The notes under the pieces are model-generated. The model was given only the letters and a program-made list of their open reading frames with translations. It was not told the origin of the DNA and made no database searches. Below, piece by piece: positions 12,001 to 17,422 of a DNA stretch of 24,362 nucleotides (positions within the stretch are counted from its first letter, which is position 1; each line of letters opens with the position of its first letter). The stretch is from a virus: the IMG/VR virus record IMGVR_UViG_3300034355_000029, positions 1 to 24,362 of that record; one strand, written 5' to 3'. The position numbers were made by a program, and so were the translations under genes.

Positions 12001-15000
12001 TGTTAAATTAGGAAACTTTTGGAATCCTTGCTGCAATACAGTTCCTGCTCCGCTTGTAATAGGCGCTGAGCTTTCTTGTAAGAATCTAGCAAACCCTCTA
12101 ACTGCTGTTTGGCCTTTAGTTTCTGGACCTTTACTTGGATTAGGCTCAAAAGCGCTTCTGAACCTATCAAAACGAGATGTTCGTTCTTCTTTATAAGTTC
12201 TTTTTCTATTTCTAAGATCTGCAGCAACTGCTTCTGCCATAGTTCTATCGGACATGCCTTGTTTTAATTCAGAGCTATATTTACTGATATTAGCGCCTAA
12301 GTTCTTGACTATACTACTACCACCGATCTTACTTGCTAGCTTATCTAGAATAGGAGATGCTTGACGCATCGTATCCCACAACGCACTTACATAGAGACCT
12401 GTATAAGACTTCATGTTTAAGCCAACAGACTTTAATCCTGATGTAGCTGCAATACCTTGAAATGCAAGTAATTGATTACCTAAAGCTGCTAATGCTGCTC
12501 TAAATAATGTAATAGGGCTTAATGCTAATTGCAAATTAATCAGAGGTTTATATAGAGCTGTTAACGCCCCAGCTAGTAGTGCAATACCGCCAATAGCTAC
12601 TTGGCTAGGTGTGAGACTGTCCCACATGCCTTTTAAACTTGTTGGTAAGATATCTGAAATATTTTGAATAAGATTTTTAAGACCATTAGTAATAGATAGT
12701 GATAATCTGTCATATCCGTATCCTACTTCATCTGCAATCTTTTGTAATACAGTATGGCCTGTACCACGACCTGTCATTTCTCTGAAACTAGGAACAGGAA
12801 TTCTATGATACGGTTTTACAGTTTCAGCACGAGGTTTGTTTATTAAGTCTGTAGGTGGCCCTTGTGGAGCTTCTTGAATACCTCTGTAAAATGTCTCACC
12901 ATTCAATGAAGGTGTCATTGTATCAGCGCTTGACATATTAGAAAATGTTAATGCACCAAGTGCTGCTACAGCTAACATAATCCATTTTACAATAGGATGC
13001 CCAAACGCGGATGCAAGAAGTGGTGATACCGCTGCAAATCTTGTTGTTGCATAGTTATAGGCACTTTCAATAGAATTATAAAAAGCTCCTAATGAAGTTG
13101 CGGGTATTCCTGTTGGTCCAAAAAGTAATCTAGAAAAGAATGTTCCCGTACCAGTGCCAGTAAATGCAGAAGCAAAACGTTCTCTCATACCTGCAAATAA
13201 ATTAGCAAGTATAGAAGGATCTCTTACCATGCTGCCTAGCATTCCAAACATTCTTACAAGATTGCCTCTTATAGTACCCTCTGGAAATAGCATAGATAAT
13301 TCGCGCATTACCGGATATATAATTTTAGATCTAATTGCATCAATACCGCTTGGCCCCATTAACGCTAATGCAATTAAACCGCCTTGCATATATGCATGCC
13401 CTAAAGGACTATCATAGAATACTTGATCAAACATCCCTAATTGATCAGCAACCAATGCGACCATTGCACTAGAACTTACTACATTGCCTGAACTAAAGAA
13501 TGAGGATGACGCACGACTCATTGCAGTTTGTGGTCTAGACTGGTATCCAACTCCAGGAGGTAATGGTGGCCCCATTCCTACGTGTGCAGGGTTAGTCATT
13601 AAACGTGTCATATTGTGGCCAGCAACAGCAGTATTTGCCATTGTTCCACCAAAGAATGAACCAATAGAGCCTGTTACTTTGAATATTCTAGAAATTTGCT
13701 TTTCAAATATTCCTAATGTAGATAACATTTTAAGAGCGGGTCCGCCAAATAGTAATGCACCAATCAAGCCACCAGCTGTACTAAACTGAAATAGATCCAG
13801 TATCCCATATACCATGCTCGCAACAGTACCTACAATTGGGATACTCTTCAAGAAGCCTTCAACAGCACCGCCAATGAATCCTAACAGATTAGATATAATT
13901 GCAGGCAAGTCCGCTAATATTCCTAATAAAACTGTTCCAGCTACTTTGCCTGCCACTTTGCCAGCTTCTACAGAGAAGCTAACACCAAATCTTACATCAG
14001 CAAATACGTTAGCAAATGCTAGCCCTGCAGCAATAGCGGCTCTTAAGAATAAGCCACCAAGCATAGAAGTAATTCTATTTTCTGGCAGTAATAGCGATAC
14101 AAAAGCTAATCCAAAAACATTAGCAAAAGCTGTTAATGAATGTTTTAATTCTTCTGGCAACCCATCAAATAAGTTTTTAGCAAAGTCTTTAGCTATTTCA
14201 ATAGATTTTCTAAAATTGCCTGTTGAGATGCTGATTACAAAATCACTACGTAAGGTATCTGCGACTATGCTTCTAATTTTTCTAAAGCTACTTACAACAC
14301 CGTCACCAATACTTGACAATACATTTGCAGCCATTGGTGAAATAGTTTTAACAGCTTCCAACATTTTCTGGAGATTGCTAGAAATATCTACTGTAGAAAT
14401 TCTTTTAAATATGCTTATAACAACTTCATAAATTGCTTGGAATACACGAATAGTATTTCCTGCAAATTGTTTCAAACCACCGTCAGTATTATTTTTAAGA
14501 CTTCTAACTGTACTGATTATTGAATCAATGGTATCTGTCCACCATGAATTACCGATAACAGCATCATATATTTTAAAGAATACTTCTATTACATTTTCAC
14601 CAAATTTAGAAATAGCGCCAAAGGCCTTTTCTAATTTATTGGTTTGATTCTCAATACCGTCAAATAATTTATTTATACTCTTAGCTAAATCTTTTGCGCT
14701 GAAGCTTATATTAGTTGAACTCTCAAGATCTTTTAGTTTACCACGAATTCCTTTGATAAAGTTTCCAAAAAGTTTTTCAATGAATCTAAGACCTTGAAGA
14801 AGTCTATTGTAAACGCCAGCTGTGTCAAAAGCTTCATTAATAGAGCTTAAAGTACTTTTAATTGTAACAAATGCTTGGTATAGAGTCTTAGCTAATACTT
14901 TTAGGATTGTACCAGTGCCTTGCAAACTCTTAAATACTTTACCAATATTCTTAGCAAAAGTGTCACTCTCAAATTTAATTACTAATTCATTTTGTAAAGA

Positions 15001-17067
15001 TCTAAAGTAACTCTTAATTCCAGCTAAAGCTTTATTGGTGTCTTGTGTTACACCGCTAAACATTTTTGCAAACTTAGTTGTTACACCAAATTTATTAAAT
15101 GCTTTTTGAATCTTATCAAATACTATAATTGATTTGTTATAAAATTCGTCTAATTGTATAACAACAATATTAAATACTTTTCTAAAAGATAACGAAGGGC
15201 CTTTCATTTGGAATAGAGAAGCAAAACTATCTCTTAAACGCCCAGTAATAGTTTGTGAACGATTTGTAATGTAATCTAAGAAAGACCAGTCAGTCAATTC
15301 TTTTGTTTTATCAGAAAGATAGTTAAAGCCTTCTGATAATTTAGAAGCAATAAAATAGAATATATCATTTAATATTTTAGCAACTTTTCTATTATCAGAG
15401 GATCTGGCAATAAAACTGCTAAACAAATCGCTTACTACAAGGCCTTTTGCAATTCTAGAAAACATACTAGAAAGCGCATCAAAAAGATACACTCCCATTC
15501 TACCAATAACACGAGGAATTTCTGCACGAAAGTCAAGAATATCTGACATATATGTTTTTAAGAGATATCCTGTTTTCTTTGCAATTAAAACTTCCCCAAG
15601 CATTTGAGGTAACATTGCAAATACAGATTTTAAATTCTCTTTAAGTACTCTACCGCTTGAAAGCATTCTAGAGCCTAATACACTCAGTTGTGATTTATAC
15701 ACAAGGAAAGTATTTTTAAATGCTGTAATAATCATAGGAGAGTCATCTACAGACCAAATACCCTTACCTACACCTCTTTTACCAAGTGTACGTAATACAG
15801 CACCATATGCTTCATATGAGCGTACTGCAGTTTTAATATATGCATCAAAGATATATTTGGCTTCGCCAATCTCTTTCTTAACAAAAGTTGAAATGCCTAA
15901 TGCGCCAAGTAATAATTTAACTTTTAAGACAATTTTCTCAAAACCAAAAATGATTGGTTCTGCAAAATCTTTCATTCTCTCTTTTATGTTAGTTATTACT
16001 CTACCAAAATTGACACCCATTTCAAAAGCATTTTTAGAAACTTCACTTAATGCATGAATAGCATCTGAAAGAAATTCCCCAAAGAAGTCTGATAATCCTA
16101 ACCCTTTTTCAAATTCAGATGCAATAGACTTAATCATTTCGCCTAATTTACTAACACCCTGCGCCATTGTAGGTTTCATTACAGCAAATTCTTTATTAAT
16201 TTGCTTAGCTTGATCTAACAAGGCTTTCATTACAACTGCTGTTGTTACTTGTCCTGTGGAGGCTAATTCTCTTAGTTTACCTAAACTCACATCTAAATTA
16301 TCAGCGATAGCCTTAGCAATACGAGGAGTTTGTTCCATCACTGAATTTAACTCTTCACCGCGTAATGCACCAGCAGATAATCCTTGGTTTAATTGGAATA
16401 GTGCAGCATTAGCACTATCAGTAGATGCACCAGACACTGCTACAGCTTTCTGAATAGTTTCAGTAACACCTAGTAAAGTCTCCATAGAGACTCTAGTGTC
16501 TTTCATTGCTCTGCCAAAGCCTGTAAATACAGTAGTTGTCGATGCGTATAGCGTTCTTGTACGCAATGCTACATCATTAAGGCTAAGCATCGTTGCTGCA
16601 AGTTGTTCAGAACGTCCTACAACATTAGCAATTTGGTTTTCTAAATCTTGAAAATCAGAAGACACTTTAGTGAGTCCTGCAAAGGCTCCGCCAAACGCAA
16701 CTGCACCAAATGCAGCTTTTAAATTACCAGCAAGACCTACTGCGAGATCATTAATACTTCTTAATGAATCACCAGTTTTATCTAAAGATTTGTTTACTTT
16801 TAAATCACTTGATTTATTTAAAAATGAACCAGTAAATGTTTTATCTGTCTTAGTTAACGTATCTTTAAAATTACTAGATTCTTTATTTAATTTACTAATA
16901 CTTTCTGTAGGCTTTTTACCAATTTCTTTTGATAAAGAACCTTCAGTTAGCGCTTTTTCTATATTATTTGTGTTCTGAGATATCTTGGCCAGAGATCTTG
17001 CTAAAGCATCAATACTACCCTGTGCCTTGTCAACTTTAGCCTCGATATCAATTACGATACCTGTCAT
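1..17067 (-). CDS. Giant tail tape measure protein with embedded lytic transglycosylase (partial, C-terminus beyond window)
   Basis: This protein sets tail length, occupies the tail lumen and probably aids genome entry. The frame opens at ATG 17067, with GGAG seven bases upstream, and stays open to base 1: at least 5,689 codons. I translated many sampled stretches in this frame and found no stop. Layout by residue: tape-measure domain about 95-290 (GEELNSVMEQ at about 236-246); amphipathic helices to about 970; membrane-like and Gly/Ala-rich segments about 970-2050; charged coiled-coil stretches about 2050-2790; Ala/Pro linker and SLT-type transglycosylase about 3048-3150, probable catalytic Glu 3073; GTGTSDS/SNGE modules at 3538-3569 and 4657-4689 flanking about 42 Trp-rich 22-residue repeats (3666-4590); then a C-terminal region with no recognised domain. 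It lies just after the chaperones and gp10-like gene, the normal siphovirus position. Most tape proteins are 700-2,500 residues. Processing and the true C-terminus cannot be seen. Confidence 0.93.
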   Translation of the reverse strand, partial: MTGIVIDIEAKVDKAQGSIDALARSLAKISQNTNNIEKALTEGSLSKEIGKKPTESISKLNKESSNFKDTLTKTDKTFTGSFLNKSSDLKVNKSLDKTGDSLRSINDLAVGLAGNLKAAFGAVAFGGAFAGLTKVSSDFQDLENQIANVVGRSEQLAATMLSLNDVALRTRTLYASTTTVFTGFGRAMKDTRVSMETLLGVTETIQKAVAVSGASTDSANAALFQLNQGLSAGALRGEELNSVMEQTPRIAKAIADNLDVSLGKLRELASTGQVTTAVVMKALLDQAKQINKEFAVMKPTMAQGVSKLGEMIKSIASEFEKGLGLSDFFGEFLSDAIHALSEVSKNAFEMGVNFGRVITNIKERMKDFAEPIIFGFEKIVLKVKLLLGALGISTFVKKEIGEAKYIFDAYIKTAVRSYEAYGAVLRTLGKRGVGKGIWSVDDSPMIITAFKNTFLVYKSQLSVLGSRMLSSGRVLKENLKSVFAMLPQMLGEVLIAKKTGYLLKTYMSDILDFRAEIPRVIGRMGVYLFDALSSMFSRIAKGLVVSDLFSSFIARSSDNRKVAKILNDIFYFIASKLSEGFNYLSDKTKELTDWSFLDYITNRSQTITGRLRDSFASLFQMKGPSLSFRKVFNIVVIQLDEFYNKSIIVFDKIQKAFNKFGVTTKFAKMFSGVTQDTNKALAGIKSYFRSLQNELVIKFESDTFAKNIGKVFKSLQGTGTILKVLAKTLYQAFVTIKSTLSSINEAFDTAGVYNRLLQGLRFIEKLFGNFIKGIRGKLKDLESSTNISFSAKDLAKSINKLFDGIENQTNKLEKAFGAISKFGENVIEVFFKIYDAVIGNSWWTDTIDSIISTVRSLKNNTDGGLKQFAGNTIRVFQAIYEVVISIFKRISTVDISSNLQKMLEAVKTISPMAANVLSSIGDGVVSSFRKIRSIVADTLRSDFVISISTGNFRKSIEIAKDFAKNLFDGLPEELKHSLTAFANVFGLAFVSLLLPENRITSMLGGLFLRAAIAAGLAFANVFADVRFGVSFSVEAGKVAGKVAGTVLLGILADLPAIISNLLGFIGGAVEGFLKSIPIVGTVASMVYGILDLFQFSTAGGLIGALLFGGPALKMLSTLGIFEKQISRIFKVTGSIGSFFGGTMANTAVAGHNMTRLMTNPAHVGMGPPLPPGVGYQSRPQTAMSRASSSFFSSGNVVSSSAMVALVADQLGMFDQVFYDSPLGHAYMQGGLIALALMGPSGIDAIRSKIIYPVMRELSMLFPEGTIRGNLVRMFGMLGSMVRDPSILANLFAGMRERFASAFTGTGTGTFFSRLLFGPTGIPATSLGAFYNSIESAYNYATTRFAAVSPLLASAFGHPIVKWIMLAVAALGALTFSNMSSADTMTPSLNGETFYRGIQEAPQGPPTDLINKPRAETVKPYHRIPVPSFREMTGRGTGHTVLQKIADEVGYGYDRLSLSITNGLKNLIQNISDILPTSLKGMWDSLTPSQVAIGGIALLAGALTALYKPLINLQLALSPITLFRAALAALGNQLLAFQGIAATSGLKSVGLNMKSYTGLYVSALWDTMRQASPILDKLASKIGGSSIVKNLGANISKYSSELKQGMSDRTMAEAVAADLRNRKRTYKEERTSRFDRFRSAFEPNPSKGPETKGQTAVRGFARFLQESSAPITSGAGTVLQQGFQKFPNLTKVFDTVKEKGEILARTSPDKFVPRLKLYTAELYAMARATAILRETMGGKFVSLWLAEVAGAMGGLTGLTNRITLMTKALALMVNTLKFISTWRAAIVSVGAAVLFRIPFLESTDEFKKAGERGRKAFMGSFELGGSHVDVAATLFGGLIPAIAAGVVGVQRSRFNAAKELANNVLDTKISQGLTPANVDRSLYTSNAAIKKQLLQKDLEAQYAGMTPADRRKDFNRMGSYGGLPMNQASYMQYYMANPNRALLGAKGALTKGIAGAGATATTLVAAGAAGAYVGNKIGGETGAGIGAGLAMMFSSMVIPKITSFFITIAKFIPRLFLGFNIFALTGGILAMYLMGSNGTLMGALDDIYEKVKKILGIHSAAKDKKTGLLKSEADTATQYGISLKYDARLIDESNIEDPQIFERYTKAQETFKSSMEALKNAEDKGGSGDKSALQKDAEKAAEVLNKKAAEAMRASRFNMQKTVDLFKNFTVERSTRLDEVFGGADSLSLPTRKGSKASGTISAREMTMSTAYLTPEQDAVKARIFELKAMADEAVKLGELPGLDENFKMSLAVASNDVYKYTTKINEDLSSMSMQNLLGSPDLKVDISYFEKSVDALGKFVSRAKEIAKALADEQIYTNLVSSLVGNLKDANVSITANDILPESENNAAISRLQQLGLEAKRLKDHLDHTFSTKDRNATLSTLRAVEREAKLAQEMAADTATIGPVALAKNIEKLGIRGVEALRFVNEKATLDIKQATYGQMMTTSPERISRALVGNDLRTNVQRGVQSPPRDLNIKEVNAPEQVPFKSVNPAFIKTPSIYDIPALNMLGAPNKFSLLPKATTRDLSSFLPPALKEPLIIPIDDKVTAESLNRFALKVVAARANIEATLTKPEDKPNPFLKDTAEWIKVERENATAADNYNKRLEERKYDLENIDLWMVQLAADTKRFQDTDPFAKALQGLKDIETSGINYQQVFKDFGRADADKAATNIARLKNAIQDLRDGKYKIAGGDPQGLINNYEDELARAEAAIAHREIQFPEFGLDAPRKFRAVSVDLLKEIDSVDKQIFNLNSDIKLAGNDTGKIKTLSIELAKAEKRREEIKAGFADLTSKTSTVNEVFGSNMSTALMAGLPSKLWAQLSGTATQYKTALEEAMKESDMTSSTEALATSFENLKSHTSFLGFFVDMKTRLKETITDGFTSSFEKIKSGLPDLNINASQYAALPTTQKVELKNRADTIYFAEALQKMDSMSGEMYNFATDKLKGGMPIKDILSGMESRFGKEFANLNIAGKLTPPQSFSEMLLTAGADIKSGASEFRGAVTDLIAGKPATGGTAESPQTAIPQSELAPMPKASSMAVPEGFSAKELNNSTYDAIFKEAATKYNVDWIALKALGIVESRLKKDAVSDKGAIGVMQLVPRWHKLNDYTDARENIFAGAKYYKSGLKRNNEDLAMTAGGYNVGFGNSYNNTETQNQISRFRDVYGYLKGAPVADTSAPVTKVDGTLNTVALKANTVKDEMASAFQLWIETYKIAANNQETLNTANADLVKAGGALGRETQKTLITEAGFTEDAFLGMNTELKNYALTVAGKINQLKADIDAAIKAGKPTEQFLQDRLNASAGVEGTNKGLAANTMPTTLKEMDAFRKASTGNITAFLREYSGLSAENIDLMTEEDKVKTGILVHQQADLEYQMAVDAKAGKSTVDTAGKILSLGDDIKDMGDKSEVAAASIRAARDAGKAFSSTLTTGFTDAFKGLLRGEKDSGQNAFQTFASKLKQNLIDSTINSFSTGVTNSLGFGKGGAVENMASGLGEGIFKMFDKGINSIPGVTTASAATSNFSKSVGSFFKNDVGNFFGFAEGGPIVGPGTGTSDSIMAKLSNGEFVINAKSTAKYGNLINAINNDKLPKFALGGMVNKIANAETRSPLFSNIPVLEKPTQTNVTIDTEILDTSAFKLNKSATDLSDSAAKGSSLWDKLAAAAGGSTPVTSLTGVGVDVGKQVLKFFSDTGKWAWNGLIDVGSKVGTFFSDSAKWAWNGIVDVSTAIGDFISKNAKWAWNGIVDVGSKVEDFFSDTTKWAWSGLVDVSTKVGAFFANAGKWAWNGLIDVSTKVGAFFTDSAKWAWNSLIDVGSKVGTFFADARKWAWTNLVDVGSKVGDFFSDTTKWAWDGIVDVGKKVGTFFADTGKWAWSGIIDVGKKVGDFFLDTTKWAWSGIIDVGAALGDSISKNAKLVWDGVIDVGKKVGDFFTDTTKWVWTGIVDVGKKVGNFFTDTTKWAWDGIIDVGKKVGNFFTDTTKWAWTGIVDVGAKVGGFFTDNAKWAWNTAVDISASIGTWVTTNAATLWKGTVNLGADIGKGITWAWTSAIDLADSAKTWIETAANNFWKGSIDLGTKAGDWIGTTTSKFWTGTVALGTKVGDWIGTSANNFWGGTVALGTKAGDWITTKASDFWTGTVAVGTKIGDWIDTTSSKFWTGTVDIGTKLGSWISTNASTLFTNAGQVLTDTGATLAETGKVAWSGIVDISSSLTAWLKETANITWSGIADVSSSIGTWIGTAGNWTWTKAVDVSKSVTDWLGTAANITWSGLADISTSLSAWFTTKAGSFITGTLDVGSQVVNTVGSTLAETGKIAWSGIVDISANLKTWLGTASNIVWSGAAEIGESLKTYLSKAGNWVWNTGADISVSVGTYLKTAGNWLWSTAVDIGDSVSKAVPTIAKWAWTSTVDISKSVTSWLGTAANITWSGIADISSSLGSWFTTKAGSFITGTLDVGKQVVSSTAAVISDTSKIIWNGTADIGTSLKTYLSKAANWTWTTATDLGAGITAFIDKSANWAWAKAIDVGANIKAFLAKGANWVWTNAVDIGTALTSFVTTKGNWLWSTATDLSATVGSKIKDLATFTWGGVVDMGTTVGDSLTQWFRDFEMPAFEPSSWVNQAKVVGGAVWDWVAAGFKSLDKLDFSKFISSIFKTGGVTGTPNADAKIGGGIFQGSGTGTSDSNVIRISNGEYIIPAKQTAEYADVLNQIRAGTFGKGMPEGVNLGDYAKGIETGKYSTTSNKGFFDAIGKLKTYDAAGNPTGHYWKSEYAPIMDSLGSAFTSGLPSNSSVAYNGKSYNIAAFNKLMMKGISGAGQLVRTALGKYSWDNTGEMSDWTPDISETPIAGTSQYTMEQLRYTFGKQGEAIGYSDIKPTDMTTKFILSDNGARQVPNLLNDDSNWFGTGILLPNDPSMSVEDMAAIRAHNYLNLRRFDSIADKQTGKGLLRVFNQNPKTKAFEPAKGSLGPWRTQSEVNKLIENSGYLGNTQFFDNTTVAQMDAVREASFPVISAYNEESQNTLKKFKPNLGTLGIFAGTGASSLFNLNDSIDGYVWPAGMNNATALAKIGLQNKQYSELLAKSENPLADAAVFWQNTKGSTHYEKELAKTSSVSGHSSINYWEDYFGQKALDLINTYHPDASNNYLGTAVQPKPNAQVQKILEATEKAFELPLKADGSPYSDDDIKAIHQGLVDSNILSKVVAGSTKSAVGLNGFQIPSNVMASLLKDGQLGTGSWALEKNSGMYNYTEEAVANGTKMRETVLGLTSAAGDLVTERIPTDKPMLELNKAGKWELPKIKVSEDTTNRLTAKLISNVATGKSKVSDWMQPKTSDLVDYSKAVKIDLSKFGTNKPNTSIMDTITKNLTPAGIKKFGTDGSQLIADLASKIYKSGVDVAITMQDYYKSLTADGYAQSIAVNSIPDVMAALPNIPVNSFPFGVDELAGDFSSSIGKQFTLKNLTNQPLNTGYFPNDSKIGLSDFDAKMAQSQLNNLMQYVRSGKPMTEAQRLGAEWVLQQNGQDFNKLAPPSMFDKALNWIIPNAGANADVPPVLNFLTSPSKDVLSKFYPKVFSDPVVSNKIIDDLAPDNVLDSTTTSALLENIDFSSLAKSLNGKLVSDWGKDMIAPMLSGVEVLDQSTYPNPEFGIWDRMLSWVGLSDKPEILTAEQHDDYETFKGYKPLAISKPVTPSLFNFGNDPITKVPMLSIGSGKLL
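3001..3099 (-). repeat. Second GTGTSDS...SNGE module of the tape measure protein
   Basis: Residues 4657-4689 read GSGTGTSDSNVIRISNGEY and then IIPAKQTAEYADVL. It is a diverged copy of the module at 6361-6456, keeping GTGTSDS and SNGEx(V/I)I, an Ala-Lys pair and a following Tyr. It starts about 65 residues after the last Trp-rich repeat. Confidence 0.7.
3298..6072 (-). repeat. Array of about 42 tandem 22-residue (66-bp) Trp-rich coding repeats
   Basis: Residues about 3666-4590 consist of head-to-tail 22-residue units. The common unit begins D-V-G, has KVG at 5-7, an aromatic pair (FF or W-I) at 9-10, and KWAW or a related W-containing block at about 15-18, followed by G and two hydrophobic residues. 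I counted about 42 units, with one short unit (18 residues) and two of about 26. The first 15 (about 5080-6072) are the KWAW type; the later ones drift to TGTV, NITWSG and NWxW types. Period 66 is directly visible, for example CCATGC starting at 5155 and 5221 and CCATAC at 5287. Trp/Phe-spaced tandem repeats are known in other tape proteins, typically with 11-residue units or multiples. Confidence 0.93.
6361..6456 (-). repeat. First GTGTSDS...SNGE module of the tape measure protein
   Basis: Residues 3538-3569 read GPGTGTSDSIMAKLSNGEF and then VINAKSTAKYGNL. This Gly-rich turn plus SNGE(F/Y)VI pattern recurs near the C-terminal part of many tape measure proteins, and its function is not established. 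A second, diverged copy lies at 3001-3099, and the two copies bracket the Trp-rich repeat array. Confidence 0.7.
7600..7925 (-). other. Lytic transglycosylase (SLT/goose-lysozyme-like) domain within the tape measure protein
   Basis: Residues about 3048-3150 carry the order of motifs typical of soluble lytic transglycosylases: VDWIALKALGIVESRL with the probable catalytic Glu at residue 3073, then SDKGAIGVMQLVP, then ENIFAGAKYY, and finally the AGGYNVGFGN block that corresponds to the family's AYNxG motif. Such domains cleave the glycan backbone of peptidoglycan and are known inside several tape measure proteins, where they open the wall for DNA entry. It is preceded by an Ala/Pro-rich linker (about 7930-8110). 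All the expected motifs are present, so it looks active. Confidence 0.87.
8700..10900 (-). other. Charged, probable coiled-coil region of the tape measure protein
   Basis: Residues about 2056-2790 are rich in Lys, Glu, Ala and Leu with heptad-like spacing, for example SALQKDAEKAAEVLNKKAAE (from about 10680) and NYNKRLEERKY (about 9275). Long helical rods of this type are the expected tape-measuring material in siphovirus tails. No enzymatic motif is visible. The assignment is by composition only. Confidence 0.55.
10921..14160 (-). other. Hydrophobic, membrane-segment-rich part of the tape measure protein
   Basis: Several stretches here translate as long uncharged segments, for example VAIGGIALLAGALTALY (from about 12600), GGLIGALLFGG (about 13770) and IFALTGGILA (about 11010), with Gly/Ala-rich stretches such as AGAGATATTLVAAGAAG (about 11220). 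They fall at residues about 970-2050. Tape measure proteins commonly carry such segments, thought to help form a channel in the host inner membrane during genome delivery. The number of true transmembrane helices cannot be fixed by eye. Confidence 0.6.
16200..16785 (-). other. N-terminal tape-measure family domain of the giant tail protein
   Basis: Residues about 95-290 match the tape-measure N-terminal family (TIGR02675 type) by eye. The best signature is LRGEELNSVMEQTPRIAKAI at residues 235-254, followed by a short linker and a second helical segment (LGKLRELASTGQVTTAVV). The family is known from Gram-negative siphoviruses and prophages, and this block is what identifies the giant frame as a tape measure protein and not another large structural protein. 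It is preceded by about 90 charged residues rich in Lys, Asn and Ser. Confidence 0.85.
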
Positions 17068-17080
17068 TTGTTTTCTCCAT

Positions 17081-17124
17081 AAAAAACCCCTCCACTAATA
17101 CCATAAAGGTAATAATAAAGGGGT
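17081..17124 (-). terminator. Intrinsic terminator directly upstream of the tape measure gene
   Basis: On the minus strand, ACCCCTTTATTATTACC pairs with GGTATTAGTGGAGGGGT around a five-base TTTAT loop: 17 paired positions with three G-T wobbles and one mismatch, the outer six perfect. It is followed at once by TTTTTT. It begins just past the tandem stop codons of the gp10-like gene and ends 13 bases before the tape start. It probably lowers transcription into the tape gene, whose product is needed in few copies, compared with the tail tube gene. Confidence 0.8.
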
Positions 17125-17128
17125 GTTA

Positions 17129-17422
17129 TTAATTAGGTGTTACGATAACACCATTCGCGTTAACGTTTCCATTAGCTAACAAAGTTCTCTCAATAAAATG
17201 AGAAGGTGCTTGTTTACTTGAGCCAGCATTCAACTCCTCTATATATTCAACTTCATTAACTATTTTTCCATCTTGAAGTTTCCAACCATCACGTGCTCTT
17301 CCCGTGTCTACTGGAGTTGCTTCTTTTAACGCTTCTATTAATTTTAAAGATTCACGCTCTAAGATAGTTTTAGATCTTTTTGCTAGTTCGGCTCTAAAAT
17401 CAAGATTTATTTTTACAGTCAT
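17129..17422 (-). CDS. HK97-gp10-like head-tail/tail completion protein
   Basis: A 97-residue protein. The central stretch EATPVDTGRARDGWKL (residues about 34-49), followed by a V-E-Y-I-E-E-L-N-A-G segment and FIERTL, is characteristic of the HK97 gp10 family, whose members act at the head-tail joint or in tail completion. The N-terminal third is an amphipathic helix rich in Lys and Glu. The start ATG overlaps the TGA of the upstream chaperone frame (ATGA), suggesting translational coupling; a GGGGAG lies about 11 bases upstream. Two in-frame stops (TAA TAA) end it. In many siphoviruses this family is encoded before the tail terminator gene, so a place between chaperone and tape gene is unusual. 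Confidence 0.72.
   Translation of the reverse strand: MTVKINLDFRAELAKRSKTILERESLKLIEALKEATPVDTGRARDGWKLQDGKIVNEVEYIEELNAGSSKQAPSHFIERTLLANGNVNANGVIVTPN

Noticed and set aside
12003-12227. Minus-strand 74-codon frame inside the tape gene
   Set aside because: It is in a different frame from the tape protein and has no ribosome site or recognisable family; it is a shadow frame.
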